Shown piece by piece: positions 35,208 through 35,372 of a DNA stretch of 35,372 nt; position 1 is the first letter of the stretch, and each line of letters opens with the position of its first letter. The stretch spans positions 1 through 35,372 of the forward strand of contig JAHCHD010000034.1 of the NCBI GenBank assembly GCA_026129915.1, read 5' to 3'. The notes beneath the pieces are model-generated. The model worked only from the letters and a program-made list of their open reading frames with translations. It had not been told where the DNA came from and searched no databases. The translations under genes were made by a program, and so were the position numbers. The DNA comes from Bryobacterales bacterium (GTDB taxonomy: Bacteria; Acidobacteriota; Terriglobia; Bryobacterales; Bryobacteraceae).

Positions 35208-35372
35208 TCCCCGCCCACGGCGCGGAGACGCGATTTGAAATTCAGTCTACCCGCGAAGGGAACAACGCTAACCGGACGGAACCCGGAGATTTCTCAGAAA
35301 TCTTGAAAAAGCAGGCTGCCGCACGACTATTGATTCTGGCGCGAACTGGAGTGCAGCGAGCACCAGTGCAGG
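35201..35372 (-). pseudogene. O-methyltransferase, part upstream of the IS1595 insertion
   Basis: Read on the minus strand, the first codons beside the element give SRLRAVGGDFF, the conserved strand just before KNVPLGADA in the other half. Further upstream the same frame soon meets a TGA near 35290 and loses family similarity, so this part is also degraded or joins another sequence. The window ends before any start is reached. Confidence 0.6.

Noticed and set aside
1..35372. CRISPR arrays, tRNA and rRNA genes
   Set aside because: I searched by eye for regular repeats and for tRNA-like TTCRANNY loops with acceptor stems and saw none.

Overview
The window looks like chromosomal DNA from an acidobacterium, most likely of the Solibacter/Bryobacter group (inference). 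It is GC-rich and carries the gene types that are abundant there: a cytochrome/DUF1549/DUF1553 protein with a DUF1501 partner, an Oar-like TonB-dependent receptor with an N-terminal carboxypeptidase-regulatory domain, a CRTAC1/ASPIC-UnbV protein, a DUF1593 (Sde182-like) protein and many exported proteins of unknown role. No rRNA, tRNA or CRISPR array was seen.

Layout. Positions 1-6360 (+) hold an unrecognised protein, then a two-gene unit of a multi-CXXCH PSD1-type protein and a Tat-exported DUF1501 protein. Positions 6567-11024 (+) hold a lipoprotein RND adaptor followed by an inner-membrane RND pump. A Spx/ArsC-like protein that lacks the catalytic cysteine (11086-11463, -) is followed by an intergenic region with a perfect AT-rich palindrome upstream of the large TonB-dependent receptor (11882-15313), which ends at a clear intrinsic terminator. 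An endonuclease/exonuclease/phosphatase-fold protein and a DinB/DUF1572 protein follow, and they converge on a minus-strand periplasmic redox cluster (msrP, dsbD-like, redoxin; 16863-20904). A baeRF3-like protein and an unrecognised exported protein, both on the minus strand, come next.

Positions 23941-24524 hold a decayed IS630-type transposase with its catalytic core deleted. It is followed on the plus strand by a patatin-like lipase, a CRTAC1 protein, a propeller-like protein (start moved to 27283 because a perfect TATAAT overlaps the upstream ATG), a DUF1593 protein and a GH43-like five-bladed propeller.

The most interesting part is at the right end. A complete IS1595-family element of about 3.5 kb (31681-35200) has 23-bp inverted repeats and 7-bp flanking direct repeats. 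It is inserted in an O-methyltransferase gene on the minus strand, whose GDFF-KNVP reading frame is restored when the element and one repeat copy are removed. Besides an ISXO2-like transposase it carries five cargo genes of visibly lower GC: a protein with four tandem ~63-residue zinc-ribbon repeats (DUF723-like) fused to a PD-(D/E)XK-like nuclease domain, three small proteins of unknown function, and a DUF2513-type winged-helix protein translated from an ATGA overlap. This cargo is the best candidate in the window for an undescribed system.
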